This document shows, piece by piece, positions 46,262 through 53,634 of a stretch of 64,000 nt of DNA; position 1 is the first letter of the stretch; each line of letters starts with the position of its first letter. The notes beneath the pieces are model-generated. The model did no database searches, had not been told where the DNA came from, and saw nothing but the letters and a program-made list of their open reading frames with translations. Both the position numbers and the translations under genes were made by a program. Location: assembly GCA_025964715.1 (NCBI GenBank), contig JAOPYH010000375.1, forward strand, positions 1 to 64,000, read 5' to 3'. The DNA comes from Streptosporangiaceae bacterium (GTDB lineage: Bacteria > Actinomycetota > Actinomycetes > Streptosporangiales > Streptosporangiaceae).

Positions 46262-47587
46262 ATGAGCTCTAGCCAGGTCGAGACGGGGGCCGGTCCGCGC
46301 CCCGGCAACGGCACCGTCGTCGTCACCGGCCTCGGTGCCACGACGCCGCTCGGTGGAGACGTCGCCTCGACCTGGGCGGCGTTGCTGGCCGGCAATTCCG
46401 GGGTCCGCGCGCTGGACTGGGCGGAGATCGAGGACCTGCCGACCCGGTTCGCCGCGACCATCGCGGTGGAGCCGGACCAGGTCCTGCCCAAGCACCGGCT
46501 GCGCCGGCTCGACCGCTGCCAGGCGTTCGCGCTCATCGCCACGCACGAGGCCTGGCGCCACGCCGGGCTGGCCTACCGCCCCACGGGGCCGGGGGCGGGC
46601 GAGGAAGTGGACGGCTTCGAGGTCGACCCCGAGCGGCTGGGCGCCGTCGTGTCGAGCGGCATCGGAGGCCTGCTCACGGCACTGAACGGCTACGACGCCT
46701 ACAAGAAGACCGGATGGAAGCGCACCTCTCCCTTCACGGTGCCCATGCTGATGCCCAACGGCTCGGCCGGCCACGTCGGCATCGAGTTCGGCGCGAAGGC
46801 GGGCGTGCACGCGATGGTCAGCGCGTGCGCCTCCAGTTCCGAGGGAATCGGCTACGCCATAGACATGATCCGCTCCGGCCGGGCCGACGTGGTGATCGCC
46901 GGCGGGACCGAGGCCACCATCCACCCGTTCAACCTGGCCGCGTTCGCCGCCATGCGGGCCATGTCGACCCGCAACGACGAGCCCGAGCGCGCGTCCCGCC
47001 CCTACGACAAGAACCGCGACGGCTTCGTGATGGGCGAGGGCGCCGGGACCCTGATCCTCGAGTCCGAGGAGCACGCGCGGGCCCGCGGCGCCAAGATCTA
47101 CGCGATCGCGTCCGGCGCCGGCTACTCCGCCGACGCGCACGACATCGTGCAGCCGGACCCCACCGGGTCGGGCGCCGCCGCCGCCATGCGCCGAGCGCTG
47201 CAGAACTCCGGACTCGTCCCCGAGCAGATCGCGCACATCAATGCGCACGCGACCTCGACCCCCCAGGGGGACGTGGCCGAGATCGCCGCGATCAAGAGCA
47301 CCCTCGGGCCGGCGGCCGCCGCCAAGGTGGCAATCACCGGCACCAAGTCCATGACCGGCCACCTGCTGGGCGCCGCCGGCGCACTCGAGTCCATCGCGAC
47401 CGTCCTGGCCCTCCACGAAGGCGTGGTGCCGGCGACGGCCAACCTCGAGGACCTCGATGACGCGGTGGACCTCGACATCGTGCGCGGCGAGACCCGCCGT
47501 CTTCCCGACGGTCCGCTCGCAGCCCTGAACAACTCTTTCGGCTTCGGCGGCCACAATGTCGCCGTCGCCTTCCAACGCGCTCTCTAG
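46262..47587 (+). CDS. fabF: Beta-ketoacyl-ACP synthase II
   Basis: FabF elongates acyl-ACP by condensation with malonyl-ACP. The 441-residue protein has the active-site cysteine in MVSACASSSEGIGYAIDMI, histidines in HINAHATSTPQGD and in GTKSMTGHLLGAAGA, and the C-terminal NNSFGFGGHNVAVAF. The N-terminus has about 15 extra low-complexity residues. The start has a GAGGAG site. The downstream carboxyltransferase begins 18 bp later. Confidence 0.95.
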   Translation: MSSSQVETGAGPRPGNGTVVVTGLGATTPLGGDVASTWAALLAGNSGVRALDWAEIEDLPTRFAATIAVEPDQVLPKHRLRRLDRCQAFALIATHEAWRHAGLAYRPTGPGAGEEVDGFEVDPERLGAVVSSGIGGLLTALNGYDAYKKTGWKRTSPFTVPMLMPNGSAGHVGIEFGAKAGVHAMVSACASSSEGIGYAIDMIRSGRADVVIAGGTEATIHPFNLAAFAAMRAMSTRNDEPERASRPYDKNRDGFVMGEGAGTLILESEEHARARGAKIYAIASGAGYSADAHDIVQPDPTGSGAAAAMRRALQNSGLVPEQIAHINAHATSTPQGDVAEIAAIKSTLGPAAAAKVAITGTKSMTGHLLGAAGALESIATVLALHEGVVPATANLEDLDDAVDLDIVRGETRRLPDGPLAALNNSFGFGGHNVAVAFQRAL

Positions 47588-47605
47588 CGTAAGGAGCCAT
47601 TCGAC

Positions 47606-49048
47606 GTGACCGTGCTCGATACCGGCATCCGCACCACCACGACCGCAGCCCCCGCCGAGGAGGTGGCCGACCCACGGCACCCGCGGGTCCGGCTCTCGGC
47701 GCTCTTCGACGACGGCACCTTCCGGCCGCTGTCCGACGAGAACGACAAGAGCGGCGCCCTGGTCGGTGTCGGCCGTATCGAAGGCCTCCCCGTGGTCGCG
47801 TTCGCCAGCGACCCGCGCATCCAGGGCGGGGCCATGGGCATGGCCGGCTGTGAGGCCATCGTGTCCGCCTACGACCACGCCATCCGCGAGCGCCTGCCGA
47901 TCATCGGGCTCTGGCACTCGGGCGGCGCCCGGCTGGCCGAGGGCGTCGAGTCCCTGCACGCGGTCGGGATGGTCTTCGCCGCGATGACCAGGGCCTCGGG
48001 GGTGATCCCGCAGATCTCGGTGGTGCTCGGCGCGGCCGCCGGCGGGGCCGCCTACGGCCCGGCCCTCACCGACATCGTGATCCTGTCGCAGGACGGGAGG
48101 ATCTTCGTCACCGGACCCGACGTCGTGAAGTCGGTCACCGGCGAGGAGATCGACATGGCCTCCCTCGGCGGGCCGGAGCCGCACTCGAAGAAGTCCGGCG
48201 TCGTGCACCTCGTCGCCAAGGACGACACCGAGGCGATCGTGCAGGCTCGCAAGATCGCGCTGCTGCTCGGCCACCAGGGGCGGCTCCGGCTCGGCTCGGT
48301 CACCGAGGCCGACTTCTCCGACCTGCTGCCGGAGAACGTCCGCCGGGCCTACAGCGTCAAGCCCCTGGTCCAGGGGATGGTGGACGATGCGGACGGGCTC
48401 GTTGAGCTGCACGCCAAGTGGGCGCCGAACCTGGTGACGGCCCTGGGCAGGCTCGGCGGCCGTACGATCGGCATCATCGCCAACAACCCGCTGCGGCTCG
48501 GTGGCTGCCTGGACTCGACCTCCGCGGAGAAGGCCGCCCGGTTCGTACGGATGTGCGACGCGTTCGGCGTACCGCTCGTGGTGCTGGTGGACGTTCCCGG
48601 CTATCTGCCGGGAGTCGGGCAGGAGCACGACGGGGTGGTGCGCCGCGGCGCCAAGCTGCTGCACGCCTTCGCCGAGGCCACCGTGCCACGGGTCACGGTC
48701 GTGACGCGGAAGGCCTACGGCGGCGCCTACATCGCGATGAACTCCCGTTCCCTGGGCGCTACCCGGGTCTTCGCCTGGCCGACCGCCGAGGTCGCCGTGA
48801 TGGGCGCGGTGGCCGCGGTGCGCGTCCTGCACCGCCGCAAGATCGCCGCCGTCTCGGAGGAGGAGCGTCCGGCCCTGGAGGCCCAGCTCGCGGCCGAGCA
48901 CGAGAAGGTCGCCGGTGGCCTGGAGCGGGCCCGCGACCTCGGCGTCATCGATGAGGTCATCACCCCCACCACGACCCGCCGCGCCGTCGCGCGGGCCATC
49001 GCCGAGGCCATCCCGGCGCGCGGCGCCCACGGGAACATCCCCCTCTAG
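47606..49048 (+). CDS. Acyl-CoA carboxylase carboxyltransferase (beta) subunit, AccD6-like
   Basis: This 480-residue subunit transfers carboxyl from biotin to acetyl- or propionyl-CoA, making malonyl- or methylmalonyl-CoA. It has the two crotonase-like halves of the family: GAMGMAGCEAIVSAYDHAI, WHSGGARLAEGVESL, LGAAAGGAAYGPALTD in the first, and GIIANNPLRLGGCLDSTSAEKAARF, LVDVPGYLPGVGQEHDGVVRRGAKLL, RKAYGGAYIAMNSRSLG in the second. It follows fabF directly, as accD6 follows kasAB in mycobacteria, which supports a role in malonyl-CoA supply. Its acyl-CoA preference is not decided by sequence here. Confidence 0.9.
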   Translation: MTVLDTGIRTTTTAAPAEEVADPRHPRVRLSALFDDGTFRPLSDENDKSGALVGVGRIEGLPVVAFASDPRIQGGAMGMAGCEAIVSAYDHAIRERLPIIGLWHSGGARLAEGVESLHAVGMVFAAMTRASGVIPQISVVLGAAAGGAAYGPALTDIVILSQDGRIFVTGPDVVKSVTGEEIDMASLGGPEPHSKKSGVVHLVAKDDTEAIVQARKIALLLGHQGRLRLGSVTEADFSDLLPENVRRAYSVKPLVQGMVDDADGLVELHAKWAPNLVTALGRLGGRTIGIIANNPLRLGGCLDSTSAEKAARFVRMCDAFGVPLVVLVDVPGYLPGVGQEHDGVVRRGAKLLHAFAEATVPRVTVVTRKAYGGAYIAMNSRSLGATRVFAWPTAEVAVMGAVAAVRVLHRRKIAAVSEEERPALEAQLAAEHEKVAGGLERARDLGVIDEVITPTTTRRAVARAIAEAIPARGAHGNIPL

Positions 49049-49063
49049 GGACCGACCCCAGAT

Positions 49064-49099
49064 CTCGGCCGTGGCCGGCCACGGCCTGCCACGGCCGAG
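49064..49099. terminator. Terminator of the fab operon
   Basis: CTCGGCCGTGGC and GCCACGGCCGAG form a perfect 12-bp stem with a 12-nt loop, 15 bp after the carboxyltransferase stop. It is followed by TTCTTG. The convergent DUF3145 gene ends 40 bp further on. Confidence 0.8.
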
Positions 49100-49138
49100 T
49101 TCTTGTGCGGCCGCGGGACCGGGGTCCCCATCCCACGA

Positions 49139-49633
49139 TCAGCCCGTGGCGTGGAGCCAGCGGACCGGGGCACCGTCGCCGGCCCGGCGGAACGGCTCGA
49201 GCTCATGGTCCCAGGGGATGCCCATCAGCCGCTCGAGCTCGTGCTCGAGACGGGACTTGCCGAGCGCGGCGCCGGCCATGACGTGCCGAAGCCGATCCTC
49301 GGACACCATCACGTCCCCGTTGGCTCCGATGACCGCGGTGAAGACCCCGAGCGACGGTGTGACGCTGTAACGGGCTCCGTCACAGCCTGGCGTCGCGTCC
49401 TCGGTCACCTCGAACCGCAGCAGCTTCCAGTTGCGCAGGGACGACGTGATGCCGGCGGCCGCGCCGGCATTGCCCTCCCAGCGCAGCTCGGCCCGCATGG
49501 TCCCCGGAGCGGCCGGCTGATCCGTCCAAGCCAGGGAAACGGGCACGCCAAGAACACCGCCGGCCGCCCACTCGATATGCGGGCATAGCGCTGGCGGCGC
49601 GGAGTGGACGTAGAAAACGCCACGTGCGGTCAC
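49139..49633 (-). CDS. DUF3145 family protein
   Basis: This 164-residue protein belongs to DUF3145, an actinobacterial family of unknown function often found next to the fab operon. It starts TARGVFYVHSAPPALCPHIEWA and contains RNWKLLRFEVTEDATPG and LGKSRLEHELERLMGIPWDHELEPFRRAGDG. The ATG at 49633 gives the usual length. It is convergent with the fab operon. Confidence 0.88.
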   Translation of the reverse strand: MTARGVFYVHSAPPALCPHIEWAAGGVLGVPVSLAWTDQPAAPGTMRAELRWEGNAGAAAGITSSLRNWKLLRFEVTEDATPGCDGARYSVTPSLGVFTAVIGANGDVMVSEDRLRHVMAGAALGKSRLEHELERLMGIPWDHELEPFRRAGDGAPVRWLHATG

Positions 49634-49763
49634 CGGACCTCCTGGTTACGTACCGAGGCTCGTCTTCCCCTACGGCCTCATACGTCCCAAGAAGGCGTCA
49701 GCGCCCATCATTGTGCCCCATCGATACGAGTCGCACCAGCGGTCATCCGGATCGCGGACCCCC

Positions 49764-51266
49764 TCAGCTGCCTGCGGAGTCTTTTTCTGTCCGCAACCGG
49801 CCGTACAGGAAGCGGGTTGCGGCCGCGCCGCACACGATCAATGCGAGATAGGGCACAACATCGCCGTATCGGTCGTAGGGCGTGCGGGACGTCGCGGACG
49901 GCACCCGCAGGACCACCACGACGTGACCGCGCTGGTCTGTGTCCAGCCGGGCGAGCCGCCGGCCGCGCGAGTCGTAGGCGACCGAGACCCCCGTCAGGGC
50001 GGCCTGCACGCTGGGGCGGCCGGTCTCGGCTGAGCGCACGGCGGCCAGGGCCGCGTGCTGCGCCGGCGCCCAGCTGCCCTGGAACGTGGAGGTCGCGGAC
50101 TGATAGACCACCACCTGCGCGCCCCGGCGGACCACGGCCCGGCCGAGATCGGGGAAGGCCGACTCGAAGCACACGAGGGGCGCGATGGCCACGCCGGCCG
50201 TGGTGAGGACCCGCACGCCGGAGCCGGGCACGCGGTCCTCACCGGCGGCCTTGCTCATGGAGGAGAGCCACCCAAGGACCGGACGGAACGGGATGTACTC
50301 GCCGAACGGCACCAGCCGCGTCTTGACATAGCTCCCGCGGATCCCCGCGGGCCCGATCAGCAGTGACCGCTTGGAGATGCGTCCGCGCGCGTCCCTGGCG
50401 TCCTCGTTGACCAGCAGGTCGGCCGAGGCGGCGAGCGCCCTCAACCGGGTGGTCAGGTCGGTTCGCCGGTCCAGGTCGAAGCCCACGCTGCTCTCGCCCC
50501 AGACCGCGAGACCGACGTCCGGGAGCTTCTCGGTGATCCGCTCGCCGGCCGCGAAGCGCGTGGCCGGGTCGTGCAGCACGCCTGGCTGGACCAGCGCCAC
50601 CCGGAGGGTCCCATCTGCGGGCGGATCCCGGCGCAGGCCGTACGCGAGAGGGCCGGCCAGGCCCATCACCACGGCGAAAGTGATCACGCGGGCCCGCGCC
50701 CGCGGGGACACGAGGACGATGGTCACCGCCGTGTTGACCGCCACCAGCGCGAATCCGACCAGCCAGACGCCGCCGAGCGCGGCCAGGCCGAGCACCGCCG
50801 GGTGCCGCCACTGGCCGGCCCCGAGGAGCGCCCACGGACCGCCGAGCGCGTGCCAGGACCGTCCGTACTCGATCGCCGCCCAGGCGGCAGGGACCAGGAC
50901 GAGCGCCGACAGTGGCCGTACGGGATCGCGAAGGGTGGTCCAGGCGGCGAGCCCCCAGCCCGCCCAGAGCGCCCCGAAAGCGACAGCGACGAGCAGCAGC
51001 CCGGGGCCGATGTCGGGGATGGTCCAATAGAGGGCGGCGAGCAGGAACCCGGCGCCGAACCACCAGCCGCGCACCGCCGCCGTACGGGCGTCCGCGGCGG
51101 ACCGGATGATCAGCAGCCCGGGGACGAGGGCCACCCACCCGAGCCAGTCCAGACCGGCCCGGGGGAAGGCCAGGACCGGAAGGGCTCCGGCCAGCAGCGC
51201 GCACGTGCGCATCGCCCGGCTCGTGCGGAGGCTCGGCCGGGCCGCGGCGACCGTCTCCAGATGCAT
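49764..51266 (-). CDS. lnt: Apolipoprotein N-acyltransferase
   Basis: Lnt adds the third acyl chain to bacterial lipoproteins. The 500-residue membrane enzyme has about seven helices, then a nitrilase-type domain with the catalytic triad intact: E258 in VWGESSVGF, K315 in YVKTRLVPFGEYIPF and C366 in PLVCFESAFPD. The ATG at 51266 is the sensible start. Several lipoproteins in this window (sugar-binding protein, Liv binding protein, MetQ) are possible substrates. It is divergent from the S8 peptidase gene across about 95 bp. Confidence 0.92.
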   Translation of the reverse strand: MHLETVAAARPSLRTSRAMRTCALLAGALPVLAFPRAGLDWLGWVALVPGLLIIRSAADARTAAVRGWWFGAGFLLAALYWTIPDIGPGLLLVAVAFGALWAGWGLAAWTTLRDPVRPLSALVLVPAAWAAIEYGRSWHALGGPWALLGAGQWRHPAVLGLAALGGVWLVGFALVAVNTAVTIVLVSPRARARVITFAVVMGLAGPLAYGLRRDPPADGTLRVALVQPGVLHDPATRFAAGERITEKLPDVGLAVWGESSVGFDLDRRTDLTTRLRALAASADLLVNEDARDARGRISKRSLLIGPAGIRGSYVKTRLVPFGEYIPFRPVLGWLSSMSKAAGEDRVPGSGVRVLTTAGVAIAPLVCFESAFPDLGRAVVRRGAQVVVYQSATSTFQGSWAPAQHAALAAVRSAETGRPSVQAALTGVSVAYDSRGRRLARLDTDQRGHVVVVLRVPSATSRTPYDRYGDVVPYLALIVCGAAATRFLYGRLRTEKDSAGS

Positions 51267-51362
51267 GTTTCCAGTAACGCACCCCGCCCGGCAGGACCTC
51301 AATCGCGGACCGGCATCTCCCGATCGCGTTACAGACAGTAAAGATCCGGGCACACCAGGTGT

Positions 51363-52541
51363 GTGTTCGACCAAGAGGCGCAGCTGGAGCGAGTGCTCGC
51401 CCGCCACCGTGACACCGTCGTCGTGGAGCCCCTGCCCGGCCGCCCGGCGCTCATCCGCCGCGACCAGCTCCTCGTCGCCGACCAGGACATGCCGGCCGTC
51501 GAGGGACTCGTCCGCCGGTGGTACGACTCGCGGCACGACGAGCCAGGTGTCTGCCGGCTGCGGCTACGCTCGCCCGCGCGGGTCGACGTGTGCGAGCTGG
51601 CCGCCCACCTCAGCGGTGAGGGCAGGCACCGCAGGCTCGCCGTGGCGCCGAACCATGTGATCCACGGCCAGCCCGTATGGTGGTCCGGCCCGGCCGACCG
51701 GCCCCGGCCCGCGCCGCCGCTGGACACGCCCTCCGCCGCACCGGTCGCGCGTACGGTCACCGTGGCGGTGCTGGACACGGGGCTGTCGGCCCATCCCTGG
51801 TACAGCGCCCGGGACTGGTACGCCGAGCAGCGTGAAGAGGTGGCCGAGGTACTCGACGCCGACCTGGACTACGAGCTCGACGGGCAGGCCGGCCACGGGA
51901 CCTTCATCGCCGGAGTCGTCCTCCAGCGGGCGCCGGCGGCCCGCATCCGGGCCAAGAAGGTCATCGGCAGCGACGGGATCGGCGACGAGTTCGACCTCGT
52001 CCGGGCACTGACCTGGCTCGCCGGGTGGGGACGGGCCGGCATCGTGAACGTGTCGGCCGGCTGCTACACCTACGACGACCGCCCCTCCCCCGTGCTGGCA
52101 CGCGCGGTGGCCGGACTGAGCCGGGGGGACGGCGCGGTCGTGGTCGCCTGCGCCGGCAACGCGGCCAGTGACCGGCCGTTCTGGCCGGCCGCGCTCAAGC
52201 AGGTCATCGCCGTCGCCGCGCTGGACGGGGACGACCGGGCGTGGTTCTCCAACTACGGCTGGTGGGTCGACGCCTGCGCACCCGGGGTCGAGGTCGCCAG
52301 CTGCTTCGTACGGTTCGGCGGCCCGCGCGGGTCGCGGCAGCGGGTCAGCGGCATCGACCCGGACGAATTCCGCGGCTACGCGACGTGGAGCGGCACCTCC
52401 TTCGCGACCCCGGTGGTCGCCGGGACGATCGCCAGGCGCGCGGCCGCCGAAGACCTCCCGGCCGCCGTGGCCGCCGGCCGGATCTTGGCCGAGGCGAGCG
52501 CCCTTACCCTTCCTGACCTCGGCGTAATCATCAGGGTCTGA
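51363..52541 (+). CDS. S8 (subtilisin-like) serine peptidase, apparently cytoplasmic
   Basis: This 392-residue protein has a helical N-terminal region of about 130 residues and then a subtilase domain. The catalytic triad is complete: D138 in VAVLDTGLS, H178 in GQAGHGTFIAGV and S346 in WSGTSFATPVVAG. The oxyanion Asn266 is in ACAGN. No signal peptide or membrane segment is visible, so it should act inside the cell, unlike most subtilases. The N-terminal region may act as a propeptide or a sensor. It lies 110 bp upstream of an ECF sigma-CHAT operon on the same strand. Substrate and trigger are unknown. Confidence 0.88.
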   Translation: MFDQEAQLERVLARHRDTVVVEPLPGRPALIRRDQLLVADQDMPAVEGLVRRWYDSRHDEPGVCRLRLRSPARVDVCELAAHLSGEGRHRRLAVAPNHVIHGQPVWWSGPADRPRPAPPLDTPSAAPVARTVTVAVLDTGLSAHPWYSARDWYAEQREEVAEVLDADLDYELDGQAGHGTFIAGVVLQRAPAARIRAKKVIGSDGIGDEFDLVRALTWLAGWGRAGIVNVSAGCYTYDDRPSPVLARAVAGLSRGDGAVVVACAGNAASDRPFWPAALKQVIAVAALDGDDRAWFSNYGWWVDACAPGVEVASCFVRFGGPRGSRQRVSGIDPDEFRGYATWSGTSFATPVVAGTIARRAAAEDLPAAVAAGRILAEASALTLPDLGVIIRV

Positions 52542-52651
52542 ACACGAAGCGACGGCGATGAGGTAACCACGGCGCCCGCGGCCAGTGTGACCCGGGACCA
52601 CGGCCCTAAGGTGACTGACCAGCGGGGGGCCGTACGAGGAGGCGAATTCTC

Positions 52652-53194
52652 GTGGGCCCTACAGAAATGAACGACGCGCCGCCCGGCGACCTGGTCGTCT
52701 GGGCGAGGAAGGGCGACCACGCGGCCTGGGCTGCGCTGACGGGACGCTACACGGGCATGGTGTGGGCCATCGCCCGCGGACACGGCCTGGGAGACGCGGA
52801 CGCCGCGGATGTGGTGCAGACGACGTGGCTGCGGCTGGTCGAGCGGATCGACCGGATCCGCAATCCCGACCGGGTGGGGACCTGGTTGGCCGTGACGGCA
52901 CGCCACGAGGCCATCCGTGCGGCGCGCCGGCCTGGCGCGTCCGGGCCGCTGCCCCAGCTGCCTGCGGCCGAACCGGGGCCGGACCACGTCTGCGCGGACC
53001 GCGAGCGCCTGCGCCACGTGATGGCGGCCATCCGGACGCTGCCGGAGCTCTGCCGGAACCTCCTGCGGATGTTCGCGACGGCGCCGGCCTACGCCGAGGT
53101 CGCGGCGGCCCTGGACATGCCGGTCGGGAGCGTCGGGCCCACCCGCGCCCGCTGCCTGGCGTCCCTGCGCCGCCGGATGGGAGCCGGGCGGTGA
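52652..53194 (+). CDS. ECF-family RNA polymerase sigma factor
   Basis: This 180-residue sigma factor has region 2 (DLVVWARKGDHAAWAALTGRYTGMVWAIARG through DVVQTTWLRLVERIDRIRNPDRVGTWLAVTARHEAIR) and region 4 (IRTLPELCRNLLRMFATAPAYAEVAAALDMPVGSVGPTRARCLASLRR). The GTG at 52652 has an AGGAGG site. Its stop overlaps the start of the next gene (GTGA). No transmembrane anti-sigma factor follows. The small protein immediately downstream, or the CHAT protein, may play that part. Confidence 0.92.
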   Translation: MGPTEMNDAPPGDLVVWARKGDHAAWAALTGRYTGMVWAIARGHGLGDADAADVVQTTWLRLVERIDRIRNPDRVGTWLAVTARHEAIRAARRPGASGPLPQLPAAEPGPDHVCADRERLRHVMAAIRTLPELCRNLLRMFATAPAYAEVAAALDMPVGSVGPTRARCLASLRRRMGAGR

Positions 53195-53634
53195 GCCGGC
53201 AGGCGGACGAGGAACTGATGGACGAGGTGCGCGCGGCGTTCGCCGCCCTGGATCCGGTGCCGGCGCTCGTCCTCGCGGCCGGCCGGGAGGCCATCAGGTG
53301 GCGCGAGCCGGACGCCGCGCTCGCCGTGCTGGCCGGCGAATCCCGCACCGGCGTGGCCGGCGTACGCGGCGCGTCCCACCTGCTGACCTTCGAGGGAGGC
53401 CACCTGGTCGTGGAGATCGAGGTGAACGGGACAGGAGCGGACCGGGAGCTCGTCGGGCGCCTCTCGCCGCCGGCGCCCGCACACGTGCGCGTCCGGCACT
53501 TCGGCGGTGAGCTGACGGCCCGGGTGGACCGGGCCGGCCACTTCATCGTCTCGGGCGTGCCGTCCGGCCTGGTCAGCCTGGTGTTCCGGCTCCCCAACGC
53601 CTCCTCGATCGTCACGAGCTGGGTGCGGGTGTGA
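53191..53634 (+). CDS. Small beta-rich protein between the ECF sigma factor and the CHAT peptidase
   Basis: The family is not recognised. The 147-residue protein has an N-terminal helical part (ADEELMDEVRAAFAALDPVPALVLAAGREAIRWREPDAALAVLAGES) and then a beta-sandwich-like part (HLLTFEGGHLVVEIEVNG, HVRVRHFGGELTARVDRAGHFIVSGVPSGLVSLVFRL). The second part resembles carboxypeptidase-regulatory-like or transthyretin-like folds. It overlaps both neighbours by 4 bp, so it is made in step with them. Its position directly after a sigma factor suggests an anti-sigma or sensing role. No zinc-binding HxxxCxxC motif and no membrane helix are present. Confidence 0.6.
   Translation: MSRQADEELMDEVRAAFAALDPVPALVLAAGREAIRWREPDAALAVLAGESRTGVAGVRGASHLLTFEGGHLVVEIEVNGTGADRELVGRLSPPAPAHVRVRHFGGELTARVDRAGHFIVSGVPSGLVSLVFRLPNASSIVTSWVRV

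Noticed and set aside
45887-49030. A 1047-codon open frame on the minus strand across acpP, fabF and the carboxyltransferase
   Set aside because: It crosses three well-supported genes in antisense and has no family motif.
51274-52567. GTAAC sequences upstream of the S8 gene (51274) and the ECF sigma gene (52563) as possible -35 elements of an ECF promoter
   Set aside because: No matching -10 element at a consistent spacing was found, so autoregulation cannot be claimed.
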